DNA of 53,923 nucleotides from JBNLAN01 sp050302175 (GTDB lineage Bacteria; Pseudomonadota; Zetaproteobacteria; Mariprofundales; Mariprofundaceae): the NCBI GenBank assembly GCA_050302175.1, contig JBNLAN010000038.1:1-53923 (forward strand), written 5' to 3'. Below the pieces are notes generated by a model, which saw only the letters and a program-made list of their open reading frames with translations, was not told the origin of the DNA and searched no databases. Positions 32,775 to 40,504 of the stretch are shown in pieces (position 1 is the first letter of the stretch; every line of letters begins with the position of its first letter). A program made the translations under genes and the position numbers.

Positions 32775-33401
32775 TTATTCGTTCGGTTTTTGCTTACGGC
32801 CGGTGACCATGGCTCTGACCAGATTCTCGCGGTGCAGCAGGGATGATACCGCCACTCCGCCGAGGTGAATGATAATCAGTAGCAGCATCAGATTGACGGT
32901 TGCTTCATGGATCTCTTCCCAAACGCTTTCGCCGCCTTCGTGCTCGCCATACCACTCGTCATCATCATCGGCTTGAGCGACCGGGATAATGGAAGCTGAG
33001 ATCGAGGTGTCGATCGCTGCCAGCGGTCCCTTACCTTCGGCGCCGTAGGCCATCAACCCCGTCCAGCTTGCTGCGATAAGGGTGAGCAGCATAGCGACAA
33101 CCATCAGGCCGCCGGCCGGGTTATGTCCGAAGTAATGCTTGGGATGTGTGGTTAGCAGGCTTTTCAGATAGGTGACGATGTCGCCCGGGCTGTAGATGAA
33201 ATCGGAGAAGCGCGCGTATTTTGTACCGATGAAACCCCAGACGAGCCGGAAAGCCAGCAGACCTATAATTACATACCCGGCCCAGGCATGCAGTGTCTCT
33301 GCTTCCGCCTCGCCGCTCAGATAAGCTGCGGCGAAAAATGTCACCAGGCTCCAGTGGAAAATACGGATAGCGATATCCCAGACTTTAATTGAATCTTGCA
33401 T
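32775..33401 (-). CDS. Cytochrome b561-family membrane protein
   Basis: 208 residues. The ATG at 33401 follows GGAGG six bases upstream; the longer frame to 33455 has no ribosome site. Four helices carry the haem ligands expected of the b561 (CybB-like) family: FHWSLV in helix 1, LHAWAGYVI in helix 2, and EIHEATVNLMLLLIIIHLGGV in the last part. RFSDFIYSPGDIVTYL and NPAGGLMVV are usual family features. An acidic, His-containing loop (ADDDDEWYGEHEGGESVWEE, about residues 145-170) precedes the final helix and may bind metal. It transfers electrons in the inner membrane. Confidence 0.9.
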   Translation of the reverse strand: MQDSIKVWDIAIRIFHWSLVTFFAAAYLSGEAEAETLHAWAGYVIIGLLAFRLVWGFIGTKYARFSDFIYSPGDIVTYLKSLLTTHPKHYFGHNPAGGLMVVAMLLTLIAASWTGLMAYGAEGKGPLAAIDTSISASIIPVAQADDDDEWYGEHEGGESVWEEIHEATVNLMLLLIIIHLGGVAVSSLLHRENLVRAMVTGRKQKPNE

Positions 33402-33476
33402 GGCAAGCCTCCGGTTTGAATTTGGAGGAACGCTGAAGTCTGAAACTGAATTCAAGCTGAATTTATGTGCTTTTGC

Positions 33477-33506
33477 GCAAAACGGCCGGCAGAGCCGACC
33501 GTTTAA
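33477..33506 (-). terminator. Terminator of the accBC operon
   Basis: AACGGCCGGC (33481-33490) and GCCGACCGTT (33494-33503) form a 10-bp stem with one G-U pair and a 3-base loop. On the minus strand it is followed by TTTTGCGC. It lies just after the accC stop. Confidence 0.65.
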
Positions 33507-33524
33507 AGCGTACGTGAATCGTCG

Positions 33525-34874
33525 TTACAGACTCATCTGTTTCAGCCACTTTTCCAGAAAGTGAATGTTGAAATCGCCCTTCTGGAAACCGGGGTTGGCC
33601 AGCAGACGCTGATGCAGTTCACGGTTGGTGGTCACGCCCAGAATCACCAGTTCGTCCATGGCGCGCTGCATGGTGCGAATGCACTTCTCACGCGTACGTG
33701 CATAGGTGATCACCTTGCCGATCATGGAGTCATAAAAGGGCGGAATCGAATAGCCGGAATAGACGGCGGAGTCGATACGCACATTGCGTCCGCCCGGAGC
33801 ATGGTACAGCTCCACCTTGCCTGGGCAGGGGGTGAATTTGAACGGATGCTCGGCGTTGATACGGCACTCGATGGCATGCCCTTTCAGTTTGATGTCCTTC
33901 TGCTGGAACTCGAGCTTTTCACCTGCCGCGACTCTTATCTGCCACTCAATCAGGTCGATGCCGGTAATAAACTCGGTGACCGGATGCTCCACCTGAATAC
34001 GGGTGTTCATCTCGATGAAGTAGAAGCTCTTGTCCGGGTTCATCAAAAATTCGATGGTGCCTGCGCCCACATAATTCACCGCTTTGGCTGCCGCTACACC
34101 CGCCGCACAGATCGCTTCGCGAGTCTTTGAGTCGAGAAACGCACTTGGCGCCTCTTCAAGCACTTTCTGGTTTTTGCGCTGCATCGAACACTCACGCTCG
34201 AACATATGCACAACATTGCCATGCTTATCGCCCATCACCTGCACTTCGATATGGCGAGGCAGTTCGAGATACTTTTCGATAAATACGGTGTCGTCGCCAA
34301 AGGCGGCCTGTGCTTCGGAGCGGCATTTGGTGAAGGCGCCGGGCAGAGCCCCGGCACTATGCACCACCTGCATGCCACGGCCACCGCCACCGGCCGAGGC
34401 TTTGACAATTACCGGGAAACCAGCCTGCTGGGCGATTTTCTTTGCTTCATCGACGCTTTCGACTGCGCCTTCGGAACCGGGTACCAGCGGCACACCGGCT
34501 TTTTCCATCGCCTGCTTGGCCGAGACTTTATCGCCCATGATGCGCATGGATTCAGGGCTTGGCCCGATCCATGTGTAGCCGGACTCGATGACGATTTCGG
34601 CGAAGTCGGCATTTTCGGCCAGAAAGCCGTAACCGGGGTGAATGGCTTCGGCGTCGGTAACCTCGGCGGCGGCCATGATGGCGGGGATATTCAAATAGGA
34701 GAGTTTGCCGGGCGCGGGGCCGATACAGACGGCCTCATCAGCCAGCCTTGTATGCATGGCATCGCGGTCGGCCTCGGAGTAGACGGCGACCGTTCCGACA
34801 CCAAGCTCCTTACAGGCGCGAATGATGCGAACGGCAATCTCGCCGCGGTTTGCGATCAGAATTTTACTAAACAT
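33525..34874 (-). CDS. accC: Biotin carboxylase subunit of acetyl-CoA carboxylase
   Basis: 449 residues. Biotin carboxylase order is intact: N-terminal FSKILIANRGEIAVRIIRACKELG, ATP-grasp with the glycine loop AGGGGRG at 161-167, EVQVMGDKHGNVVHMFERECSMQRKNQKV, FIEMNTRIQVEHPVTE, and the C-terminal ECRINAE. It carboxylates biotin on AccB with ATP and bicarbonate, the first half-reaction of fatty acid synthesis. It is the last gene of the TPR-aroQ-accB-accC operon, 23 bases after accB. Confidence 0.98.
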   Translation of the reverse strand: MFSKILIANRGEIAVRIIRACKELGVGTVAVYSEADRDAMHTRLADEAVCIGPAPGKLSYLNIPAIMAAAEVTDAEAIHPGYGFLAENADFAEIVIESGYTWIGPSPESMRIMGDKVSAKQAMEKAGVPLVPGSEGAVESVDEAKKIAQQAGFPVIVKASAGGGGRGMQVVHSAGALPGAFTKCRSEAQAAFGDDTVFIEKYLELPRHIEVQVMGDKHGNVVHMFERECSMQRKNQKVLEEAPSAFLDSKTREAICAAGVAAAKAVNYVGAGTIEFLMNPDKSFYFIEMNTRIQVEHPVTEFITGIDLIEWQIRVAAGEKLEFQQKDIKLKGHAIECRINAEHPFKFTPCPGKVELYHAPGGRNVRIDSAVYSGYSIPPFYDSMIGKVITYARTREKCIRTMQRAMDELVILGVTTNRELHQRLLANPGFQKGDFNIHFLEKWLKQMSL

Positions 34875-34897
34875 GTAATGGGAACTCCGCTAATTGC

Positions 34898-35362
34898 TTA
34901 CAGGGGGCGAATGATGAACATCGGTTGGCCGTATTCGATTGGGGTGGCGTTCTCGGGCATGATTTTTTCAACAATGCCATCGTATTCGGCTTCGATCTCA
35001 TTCATCAGTTTCATGGCCTCGATAATGCAGAGCGTATCGCCTTTCTTGACCTTATCGCCTTCATTGACGAAGGGAGCGGAGTCGGGGGACGCAGCACGGT
35101 AAAAGGTGCCGACCATTGGTGAGACAACTGTGTGTTCGCTGTTTTCTGCTGGTGCCTCTGCAGATGCAGTGGAAGCGGGGGCGGCAGGTGCGAAAGCAGG
35201 CTGCTGTGCTACAGGTGCAGGCATTTGCACGGAAGTGTACTGAGGAACGGCTCCGCCCTGTTTGGAGATGCGAACCGTATGCTCGCCTTCGCTCACTTCG
35301 ATCTCGGTAATGTCGGTTTGATCGAGCAGCTTGATCAGTTTTCGAATCTGATTGATATCCAC
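34898..35362 (-). CDS. accB: Biotin carboxyl carrier protein of acetyl-CoA carboxylase
   Basis: 154 residues. The N-terminal segment DINQIRKLIKLLDQTDITEIEVSEGEHTVRI is followed by a Pro/Ala-rich linker (about 38-75). Then comes the biotinyl domain SPMVGTFYRAASPDS...IIEAMKLMNEIEAEYDG with the biotin-carrying Lys118 in EAMKL. It shuttles the carboxyl group between AccC and the transferase. AAGGAG lies before the ATG. It is 24 bases downstream of aroQ and just upstream of accC, the usual order. Confidence 0.97.
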   Translation of the reverse strand: MDINQIRKLIKLLDQTDITEIEVSEGEHTVRISKQGGAVPQYTSVQMPAPVAQQPAFAPAAPASTASAEAPAENSEHTVVSPMVGTFYRAASPDSAPFVNEGDKVKKGDTLCIIEAMKLMNEIEAEYDGIVEKIMPENATPIEYGQPMFIIRPL

Positions 35363-35386
35363 GTAAAACTCCTTTTTTAATGGTTA

Positions 35387-35842
35387 TTAGGTTGACTGGG
35401 CTCGCAGCGTGGTAACAAGGCCGCGCAGCGCCAGTGTGTATGAGGTTGGGCCAAAGCCTGCGACAATGCCGGAGGCCGCATCGGCCAGCAGCGACTTGTG
35501 ACGGAACTCTTCGCGCCGATGAATGTTCGAAAGGTGCACTTCCGCAAACGGAATGCGACAGGCCAGCATGGCATCGCGCAGTGCGATGCTGGTATGGGTG
35601 TAGGCAGCCGGGTTGATCACGATGCCATCGATACCATCGCTGGAGGCCTTGTGAATGCGGTCGACTAGTTCGCCTTCGTGGTTGCTCTGGAAGGTGACGA
35701 TCTCGGCGCCGAGGCGGTCGCCCAGTTCCAGCAACTCCTGATTGATTGCAGCAAGGTCCTGTTTGCCATAGTGGTCGGGTTCGCGTTTGCCGAGCAGGTT
35801 CAGATTCGGCCCGTGCATGATCAGAATGTGCAGGGTTTTCAA
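35387..35842 (-). CDS. aroQ: Type II 3-dehydroquinate dehydratase
   Basis: 151 residues with the type II dehydroquinase signatures: HGPNLNLLGKRE at about 10-21 (including the catalytic loop Arg), Tyr25, TFQSNHEGELVD, INPAAYTHTS, and EVHLSNIHRREEFRHKS. It dehydrates 3-dehydroquinate to 3-dehydroshikimate in the shikimate pathway. Its ATG overlaps the stop of the TPR gene by ATGA, and accB follows 24 bases later. aroQ-accB-accC is a common proteobacterial arrangement. Confidence 0.97.
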   Translation of the reverse strand: MKTLHILIMHGPNLNLLGKREPDHYGKQDLAAINQELLELGDRLGAEIVTFQSNHEGELVDRIHKASSDGIDGIVINPAAYTHTSIALRDAMLACRIPFAEVHLSNIHRREEFRHKSLLADAASGIVAGFGPTSYTLALRGLVTTLRAQST

Positions 35843-36294
35843 AGCTCATCCTCCCACGAGTCCTTCATGGCCTGCAAGGCCTCATCATCCGGGTGACGAA
35901 TCATGAGCACTGCCAGCATGGCAAGGGCAGCATCTTTTTCGCCCTGTTGCCATAATAGCTTCGCCAGTTTGCGCGAGATCGGCAGCTTGCCTTGTGGCTT
36001 GTTGCTGTTTTCTGCACCGTGCTCGTACAGGCGTGAAGCTTTCTCAAAGCAGTCGAGTGCCTCCTGATGTTTACCCTGCTGTTGGCGCAGCTTGCCCATC
36101 GAATGCCAGGCGCGCGCCTCGTTGGGGGCAAATTCCAGCACTTCGTGCAGGATAACCTCGGCCTCATCACTGTTGCCCCGCTGCAGGGCCTCGTTGGCAT
36201 GAGCAAGCCCTTCAGCCACACCCTTCCAGTTATGAGGGGTCGGTGCCGATCCTTGAGTCGTTGGGTTGGTCGCAGCCTGCGATGCTGATAGCAT
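35839..36294 (-). CDS. TPR-repeat protein at the head of the aroQ-accBC operon
   Basis: 151 residues from the ATG at 36294. The frame is open further upstream, but no start there has a ribosome site and it soon runs into the divergent thiS region; the start is uncertain. Residues about 25-95 hold tetratricopeptide-like repeats (LAHANEALQRGNSDEAEVILHEVLEFAPNEARAW, then GKLRQQQGKHQEALDCFEKASRLYEHG). A further helix pair follows (KLAKLLWQQGEKDAALAMLAVLMIRHPDDEA). It should act as a protein-binding scaffold. Overlap with aroQ suggests coupled translation. Confidence 0.75.
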   Translation of the reverse strand: MLSASQAATNPTTQGSAPTPHNWKGVAEGLAHANEALQRGNSDEAEVILHEVLEFAPNEARAWHSMGKLRQQQGKHQEALDCFEKASRLYEHGAENSNKPQGKLPISRKLAKLLWQQGEKDAALAMLAVLMIRHPDDEALQAMKDSWEDEL

Positions 36295-36437
36295 GCAGGC
36301 GAAGCTACGGAAGCGGTGGATTGGGGTCAATCGCGATCTTGTGCTAAATATCACGTTTTTGTGCATTTTTGATAAAAAACAGGCGATTTTTCGTCGACTT
36401 TGCTCAAAATCATGCACGCAACAGGAATGGCGAGAGC

Positions 36438-36635
36438 ATGAAAATCCACCTGAATGGCGAGGAGCGGGATGTGCAGTCGGCAACGCTGGCCGAGCTGGTG
36501 AGCGAGCTTGGGCTCGAGCGTCGCATGATTGCGATTGAACGCAATCTTGAGGTGGTATCGAAGAGCCAGTACGGCTCGACTCGTCTTGAGGAAGGGGACC
36601 GCATCGAACTTGTGCACATGATCGGCGGGGGTTGA
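36438..36635 (+). CDS. thiS: Sulfur carrier protein ThiS
   Basis: 65 residues with a ubiquitin-like fold, beginning MKIHLNGEERDV and ending IGGG. The final Gly-Gly is the site adenylated and thiocarboxylated to carry sulfur for the thiazole of thiamine. ATLAELVSELGLERRMIAIERNLEVV and LEEGDRIELVHMIGGG are standard. The ATG at 36438 follows a weak GAGAG; an upstream ATG at 36369 in the same frame would add a non-conserved extension. No TPP riboswitch consensus is visible upstream. thiG lies about 160 bases downstream, across a hairpin cluster. Confidence 0.95.
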   Translation: MKIHLNGEERDVQSATLAELVSELGLERRMIAIERNLEVVSKSQYGSTRLEEGDRIELVHMIGGG

Positions 36636-36651
36636 GGGAATTGAAACATCC

Positions 36652-36780
36652 GCAAAAAGCCGTCCATGGCTTTTGCTTGTAACACAGCAGGAAAAACGCG
36701 GTTTTCCTGTGCTCACGAATCCTGACGGATTCGCCCGGCTTCCTGCCGGGAAGTTTTGAAAAACCGCACATTCTGTGCGG
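36652..36780 (+). repeat. Cluster of five consecutive hairpins between thiS and thiG
   Basis: Five inverted repeats in about 130 bases: GCAAAAAGCC/GGCTTTTGC (36652-36676, one bulge), CACAGCAGGAAAA/TTTTCCTGTG (36683-36711, two-base bulge), CGAATCC/GGATTCG (36716-36733), CCCGGC/GCCGGG (36734-36750) and CCGCACA/TGTGCGG (36764-36780). The last three are perfect, with loops of 3-5 bases. They differ in sequence, so this is not a tandem repeat. It may set RNA stability or thiS:thiG expression ratio. Confidence 0.75.
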
Positions 36781-36797
36781 GTGGGGGATGTAAATAG

Positions 36798-37577
36798 ATG
36801 TCTGATGATTTTTTTAAAGTGGGCAGTTACGAATTCAAATCGCGATTGATTGTCGGTTCCGGCAAGTACAAGGATTTTCAGACCACCAAGGAGGCGACTG
36901 AAGCCTCGGAGGCGGAGATGATCACGGTGGCGGTGCGCCGCGTGAATATCACCGATCCGGGCAAAGAGAACCTGCTCGACTATATCGATCCGAAGAGGTA
37001 CACCATTCTTCCCAATACCGCGGGCTGTTTTAACGCTGAGGATGCAGTGCGCACGCTTCGTTTGGCACGCGAAGCAGGCGGCTGGAATCTGGTCAAGCTG
37101 GAAGTGCTGGGCGATACCGATACGCTTTACCCAAACGTGGTGGAGACCATCAAGGCGGCAGAGACGCTGGTGAAAGAGAATTTCGAAGTGATGGTTTATA
37201 CCAACGATGATCCGATCGTCGCGACCAGGCTGGAAGAGGTGGGCTGCGTGGCAGTGATGCCGCTCGGCAATCCGATCGGCTCGGGGCGCGGTCTTGCCAA
37301 TCCGTTCAATATTCGTGTGATTAAGGAGCGCGCCAAGGTGCCGGTGGTGGTGGATGCCGGGATTGGTACCGCCTCCGATGCGGCCAAGGCGATGGAGCTG
37401 GGAGCGGACGCCTGCCTGATCAATACCGCCATTGCCGAGGCGAAAGATGAGTGCGGTATGGCCAGGGCGATGCGCGATGCGGTGCGTGCCGGGCGCCAGG
37501 CATTTCTGGCAGGGCGCATGCCGAAGCGGGCGTTTGCCAGTGCATCGAGTCCTACAGAGGGATACTTTTGGGATTAA
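36798..37577 (+). CDS. thiG: Thiazole synthase
   Basis: 259 residues. SRLIVGSGKYKDFQTTKEA opens the barrel, with VAVRRVNI, PNTAGCFNAEDAVRTLRLAREAG and NLVKLEVLGD, where the Lys forms the imine with deoxyxylulose phosphate. MPLGNPIGSGRGLANP and VVDAGIGTASDAAKAMELGADACLINTAIA complete the family pattern. It builds the thiazole phosphate ring of thiamine from DXP, dehydroglycine and ThiS thiocarboxylate. GGGGGA precedes the ATG. It is the second thi gene here; thiF, thiH or thiO are not present in the window. Confidence 0.97.
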   Translation: MSDDFFKVGSYEFKSRLIVGSGKYKDFQTTKEATEASEAEMITVAVRRVNITDPGKENLLDYIDPKRYTILPNTAGCFNAEDAVRTLRLAREAGGWNLVKLEVLGDTDTLYPNVVETIKAAETLVKENFEVMVYTNDDPIVATRLEEVGCVAVMPLGNPIGSGRGLANPFNIRVIKERAKVPVVVDAGIGTASDAAKAMELGADACLINTAIAEAKDECGMARAMRDAVRAGRQAFLAGRMPKRAFASASSPTEGYFWD

Positions 37578-37650
37578 GAATTTCACCGCAGAGGTCGCAA
37601 GGTTCCGCGAAGGAAAATAGAACGATGTTTTGTGCAGATGTGGGCTCCTC

Positions 37651-38184
37651 ATGCCTACGCTGATTACACACGCCGCGGTTCCGCTCATTGCCCGGATTGG
37701 TCTCGGTCCGGAAACGGTATCGAACCGCCTGCTGAAGGTTGCCTGCCTCGCTGCGGTGTTGCCTGATGCAGATGTGGTGGCTTTTTTGCTGGGCATTCCG
37801 TATGGCGATCCCATGGGGCACCGGGGGATGTCGCACTCAATTGCGCTGGCCCTATGCGCAGGGGGTATCGCCGCCTGGGGCCATGCGTGGTTGCAGAGCA
37901 AAAGAGTCACGGCATTTCTGTTGGTTGCGGGCTCAATGGCTTCGCATGGTTTACTGGATGCTTTCACCAACGGAGGCCTGGGCGTTGCTTTTTTCTGGCC
38001 GTTCTCGGATGTGCGCTATTTTTTCTCAGATCATCCGATTGAAGTTTCTGCCATTGGTTTGAAATATCTTTTCACGGAGAGAACACTCACTGTTTTGAAA
38101 TCGGAGGCTTTGTGGGTATGGTTCCCCGCCTTAACACTGGCGCTGGCTTTCCGTGCCACTATGCTCAAGAAGGATAAAGCATGA
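37651..38184 (+). CDS. DUF457/YdjM-type membrane-bound metal-dependent hydrolase
   Basis: 177 residues from ATG 37651, giving the usual MPTLITHAAVPLIARI; a TTG at 37630 would add seven residues. The conserved motifs are CLAAVLPDADVV, GHRGMSHSIALAL and SMASHGLLDAFTNGGLGVAFFWPFSDVRYFF. They contain the His and Asp residues expected to bind metal at the face of several membrane helices. The family (YdjM, PF04307) has no settled substrate. Its stop overlaps the hemE start by ATGA, so the two are probably translated together. Confidence 0.88.
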   Translation: MPTLITHAAVPLIARIGLGPETVSNRLLKVACLAAVLPDADVVAFLLGIPYGDPMGHRGMSHSIALALCAGGIAAWGHAWLQSKRVTAFLLVAGSMASHGLLDAFTNGGLGVAFFWPFSDVRYFFSDHPIEVSAIGLKYLFTERTLTVLKSEALWVWFPALTLALAFRATMLKKDKA

Positions 38185-39248
38185 CTGAATTGAAGAATGA
38201 TCTGTTTCTGCGGGCATGCCTGCGTCAGGATGTCGAACGTACCCCGGTCTGGATGATGCGCCAGGCGGGCCGCTATCTGGCCGAATACCGCGCCACTCGT
38301 GCAAGGGCAGGAGGGTTCCTGAATCTTTGTCGCTCACCTGAAATGTGCAGTGAAGTGACCCTGCAACCGATCGATATTCTGGGTGCTGATGCGGCGATTC
38401 TCTTCTCCGATATTCTGGTGGTGCCTGAAGCGATGGGGATGGAGCTCACCTTTGGCGCTGGCGAAGGGCCGAAGTTTCCTGATCCGATCACCTGCCGAGC
38501 CGATGTCGAGAAGCTGCCGGTACTGGATGATCCGACCCGGGAGCTTGGCTATGTGATGGATGCGGTGAGCACCATCCGCCGTGATTTGAATGGCCGCGTA
38601 CCGCTGATCGGTTTCACAGGCAGCCCATGGACACTGGCCACCTATATGGTGGAGGGAGGAGGTTCCAAGAACTTCTCCAAGGTAAAGGCGATGATGTTCA
38701 ATGAGCCTGAAACCATGCATCTGCTGCTTGAGAAGCTGGCCGATTCGGTTGCCGCTTACCTGAATGGACAGATTGCGCACGGAGCACAGGCGGTGCAGAT
38801 CTTTGATACCTGGGGTGGCATCCTGACTACCCGCGATTACAAAGAGTTCTCATTGAACTACATGCAGCGCATTGTCGAGAAGCTTAATCGTGAAAATGAG
38901 GGACGCAGGGTTCCGGTGATTCTCTACTCCAAGGGTGGCATGGGCTGGCTGGAAGCGATGGCCGATACCGGCTGCGATGTGCTGGGGCTCGACTGGTCCA
39001 TCGATATCGATGAGGCCAAGCGCCGTGTGGGAGACCGCGTGGCACTGCAGGGCAACATGGATCCAACGATGCTGTATGCCAAGCCCGAGCGTATTCGCGC
39101 AGAGGTGAAGGATATCCTGGCCCGCTTCGGCCATGGCAACGGGCACGTCTTCAATCTTGGCCACGGCATCACACCGGACGTGCCGCCCGAGCACGCCATC
39201 GAGTTCTTCAAAGCGGTGCGCGAGGAGTCGGTTCGCTACCACGGCTGA
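38181..39248 (+). CDS. hemE: Uroporphyrinogen decarboxylase
   Basis: 355 residues. RTPVWMMRQAGRYLAEY with the conserved Arg residues, FSDILVVPEAMGMEL with the catalytic Asp, GFTGSPWTLATYMVEGGGSKNF, FDTWGG and NLGHGITPDVPPEH are textbook for HemE. It decarboxylates four acetate groups of uroporphyrinogen III to coproporphyrinogen III, the substrate for the HemF-like protein at 6612. The start overlaps the DUF457 gene by four bases. The leader of the second EamA gene begins within 40 bases of the stop. Confidence 0.98.
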   Translation: MTELKNDLFLRACLRQDVERTPVWMMRQAGRYLAEYRATRARAGGFLNLCRSPEMCSEVTLQPIDILGADAAILFSDILVVPEAMGMELTFGAGEGPKFPDPITCRADVEKLPVLDDPTRELGYVMDAVSTIRRDLNGRVPLIGFTGSPWTLATYMVEGGGSKNFSKVKAMMFNEPETMHLLLEKLADSVAAYLNGQIAHGAQAVQIFDTWGGILTTRDYKEFSLNYMQRIVEKLNRENEGRRVPVILYSKGGMGWLEAMADTGCDVLGLDWSIDIDEAKRRVGDRVALQGNMDPTMLYAKPERIRAEVKDILARFGHGNGHVFNLGHGITPDVPPEHAIEFFKAVREESVRYHG

Positions 39249-39261
39249 ACCGTATCGGGGC

Positions 39262-39289
39262 TGGACAATCGAACGCAGAGGGCCATGAT
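39262..39289 (+). promoter_or_regulatory. Candidate promoter of the second EamA leader
   Basis: TGGACA (39262-39267), a 16-base spacer and CATGAT (39284-39289). Spacing and the -10-like box are the same as at 13843-13870, and the bases after it (CATGATTCGC) are identical, while the spacers differ. Confidence 0.55.
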
Positions 39290-39395
39290 TCGCCGCCTGA
39301 TGAATCGCATGCATTACGAAACCGTGTCCAAACTAAGCTGGCTGTGGCTACTTGCCACCGCCGCGGTTTCCTATTGTCTGGTTCATAACGACTAA
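39285..39395 (+). CDS. Candidate leader peptide upstream of second EamA transporter (element B)
   Basis: A 36-codon frame starting MIRRLMNRMHYETVSK and containing LSWLWLLATAA, then YCLV near the end; a second in-frame ATG at 39300 would give 31 codons. It lies between hemE and the transporter and is followed by overlapping hairpins. Residues MIR, MN, HY, K, WL.A and C.V occur in the same order as in the leader at 13866-13964, although the two flanking genes upstream are unrelated. There is no strong Shine-Dalgarno (GAGGG two bases before the first ATG is close but too near). It is probably a regulatory uORF. Confidence 0.5.
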   Translation: MIRRLMNRMHYETVSKLSWLWLLATAAVSYCLVHND

Positions 39396-39405
39396 CAACA
39401 ATCAA

Positions 39406-39467
39406 GGGCAGCCGCGGAGACTTTCCGCGATTGCCCGAACTCCATCGACTATTGCGTAACAGTTTCC
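39406..39467 (+). promoter_or_regulatory. Mutually exclusive hairpins ahead of second EamA gene
   Basis: GGGCAGCCGCGGA (39406-39418) pairs with TCCGCGATTGCCC (39424-39436; one mismatch and one G-U). A near-copy of the right arm, TCCGCGTTGGCCC (39455-39467), offers an alternative partner. CCGCGG in the leader (39361-39366) can also pair with CCGCGG at 39412-39417. There is no T-tract, so this is a candidate structural switch rather than a plain terminator. Confidence 0.5.
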
Positions 39468-39497
39468 GCGTTGGCCCCTCATAAAGGAGAAAACAAC

Positions 39498-40433
39498 GTG
39501 AACGCCAATGTGAATACATCCGTTCAAACCATTGCTACCGGCCAGCGCCATGCCCTGGCGGGATTCCTGCTTGCCCTTGCTGCCGCAGTCTTTTTTTCCA
39601 TCAAGGCGATTTTCGTGAAGCTTTCATATCGTTATGGCGTCGATGCCGTCACGCTGTTGGCGCTCAGAATGATTTCTTCACTGCCGTTTTTTGTGGTCAT
39701 TGCCGCTATCGAGGAGCGACGGCCGGGGAGAGCCAGACCTAGCCGACGTCAGATTGTTGCCATCATCGGGCTGGGTCTGGTGGGTTACTACTTCGCCAGC
39801 CTGCTCGATTTCATTGGGCTGCAATATGTCTCGGCCGGTCTGGAGCGATTGATTCTGTTCCTTTTCCCGGCCTTCACGGTGCTGATCTCGGCAATTTTCC
39901 TGAGCCGACGCATCGGCAGGGTCGAGGTGATGGCCATGCTGCTCGGCTATGTCGGCATTGCGGTGGCTGTGCATCAGGAGGTGGTGCTGGATGGTGAGTA
40001 TACGCTGTTCGGTGCGGCAATGGTGTTCGGCAGCACGCTGGCTTACGCAACCTATCTTGTCGGCAGCGGCGAGTTGATCCCGAAGATCGGTGCCCGTCGT
40101 TTTATGGCCTATGCCATGATCGTCTCCTGCCTGGCTGTGATCGCGCAATTTCTGCTTACGCACGATGTGTCTGCTCTCCGGCAGCCGATGCCGGTTTACG
40201 GCTACGCCATCGCCATGGCGCTGCTCTCCACCGTGTTGCCGGCCTTTATGCTGGCGGGTGCGATTCACCGCATTGGCGCATCGCAGACTTCGATCGTCGG
40301 CGGTGTTGGGCCGGTGTCGACCATTGTGCTGGCCGCCATCTTCCTCGGCGAATCGATGAATGCGTTGCAGATAGCGGGTGCGGCATTGGTGATCGCAGGC
40401 GTACTGTTGCTTGGCATATTTCGATCGAAGTAG
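39498..40433 (+). CDS. EamA/DMT-family transporter (second)
   Basis: 311 residues from GTG at 39498, seven or eight bases after AAGGAG; a TTG at 39471 is in frame but lies before the ribosome site. Two EamA repeats: first FLLALAAAVFFSIKAIFVKLSYRYGVDAVTLLALRMISSLPFFV and GLQYVSAGLERLILFLFPAFTVLISAIFL; second STLAYATYLVGSGELIPKIGARRFMAYAM and HRIGASQTSIVGGVGPVSTIVLAAIFLGESMNALQIAGAALVIAGVL. It is related only distantly to the EamA protein at 14062. It should export a metabolite across the inner membrane. The substrate is unknown; the shared leader architecture suggests a common regulatory signal. Confidence 0.88.
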   Translation: MNANVNTSVQTIATGQRHALAGFLLALAAAVFFSIKAIFVKLSYRYGVDAVTLLALRMISSLPFFVVIAAIEERRPGRARPSRRQIVAIIGLGLVGYYFASLLDFIGLQYVSAGLERLILFLFPAFTVLISAIFLSRRIGRVEVMAMLLGYVGIAVAVHQEVVLDGEYTLFGAAMVFGSTLAYATYLVGSGELIPKIGARRFMAYAMIVSCLAVIAQFLLTHDVSALRQPMPVYGYAIAMALLSTVLPAFMLAGAIHRIGASQTSIVGGVGPVSTIVLAAIFLGESMNALQIAGAALVIAGVLLLGIFRSK

Positions 40434-40449
40434 GAAGGTCGAAATAATG

Positions 40450-40476
40450 AAAGGCCGCCTTCGGGCGGCCTTTATG
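40450..40476 (+). terminator. Intrinsic terminator
   Basis: AAAGGCCGCC (40450-40459) and GGCGGCCTTT (40464-40473) close on a TTCG tetraloop. The stem is perfect over ten pairs, and the T-rich end gives a good terminator for the EamA gene. Confidence 0.85.
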
Positions 40477-40504
40477 ATTTGGCATAGGAAAGCCAGGGGT
40501 GATA

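Noticed and set aside
36295..36437. TPP riboswitch upstream of thiS
   Set aside because: The thi-box core (CUGAGA, ACCCU.UGAACCUG) is not present.
36351..37970. 539-codon minus-strand frame over thiS-thiG
   Set aside because: It is antisense to two certain genes, has no start signal and no family resemblance; long antisense frames are common in G+C-rich genes.
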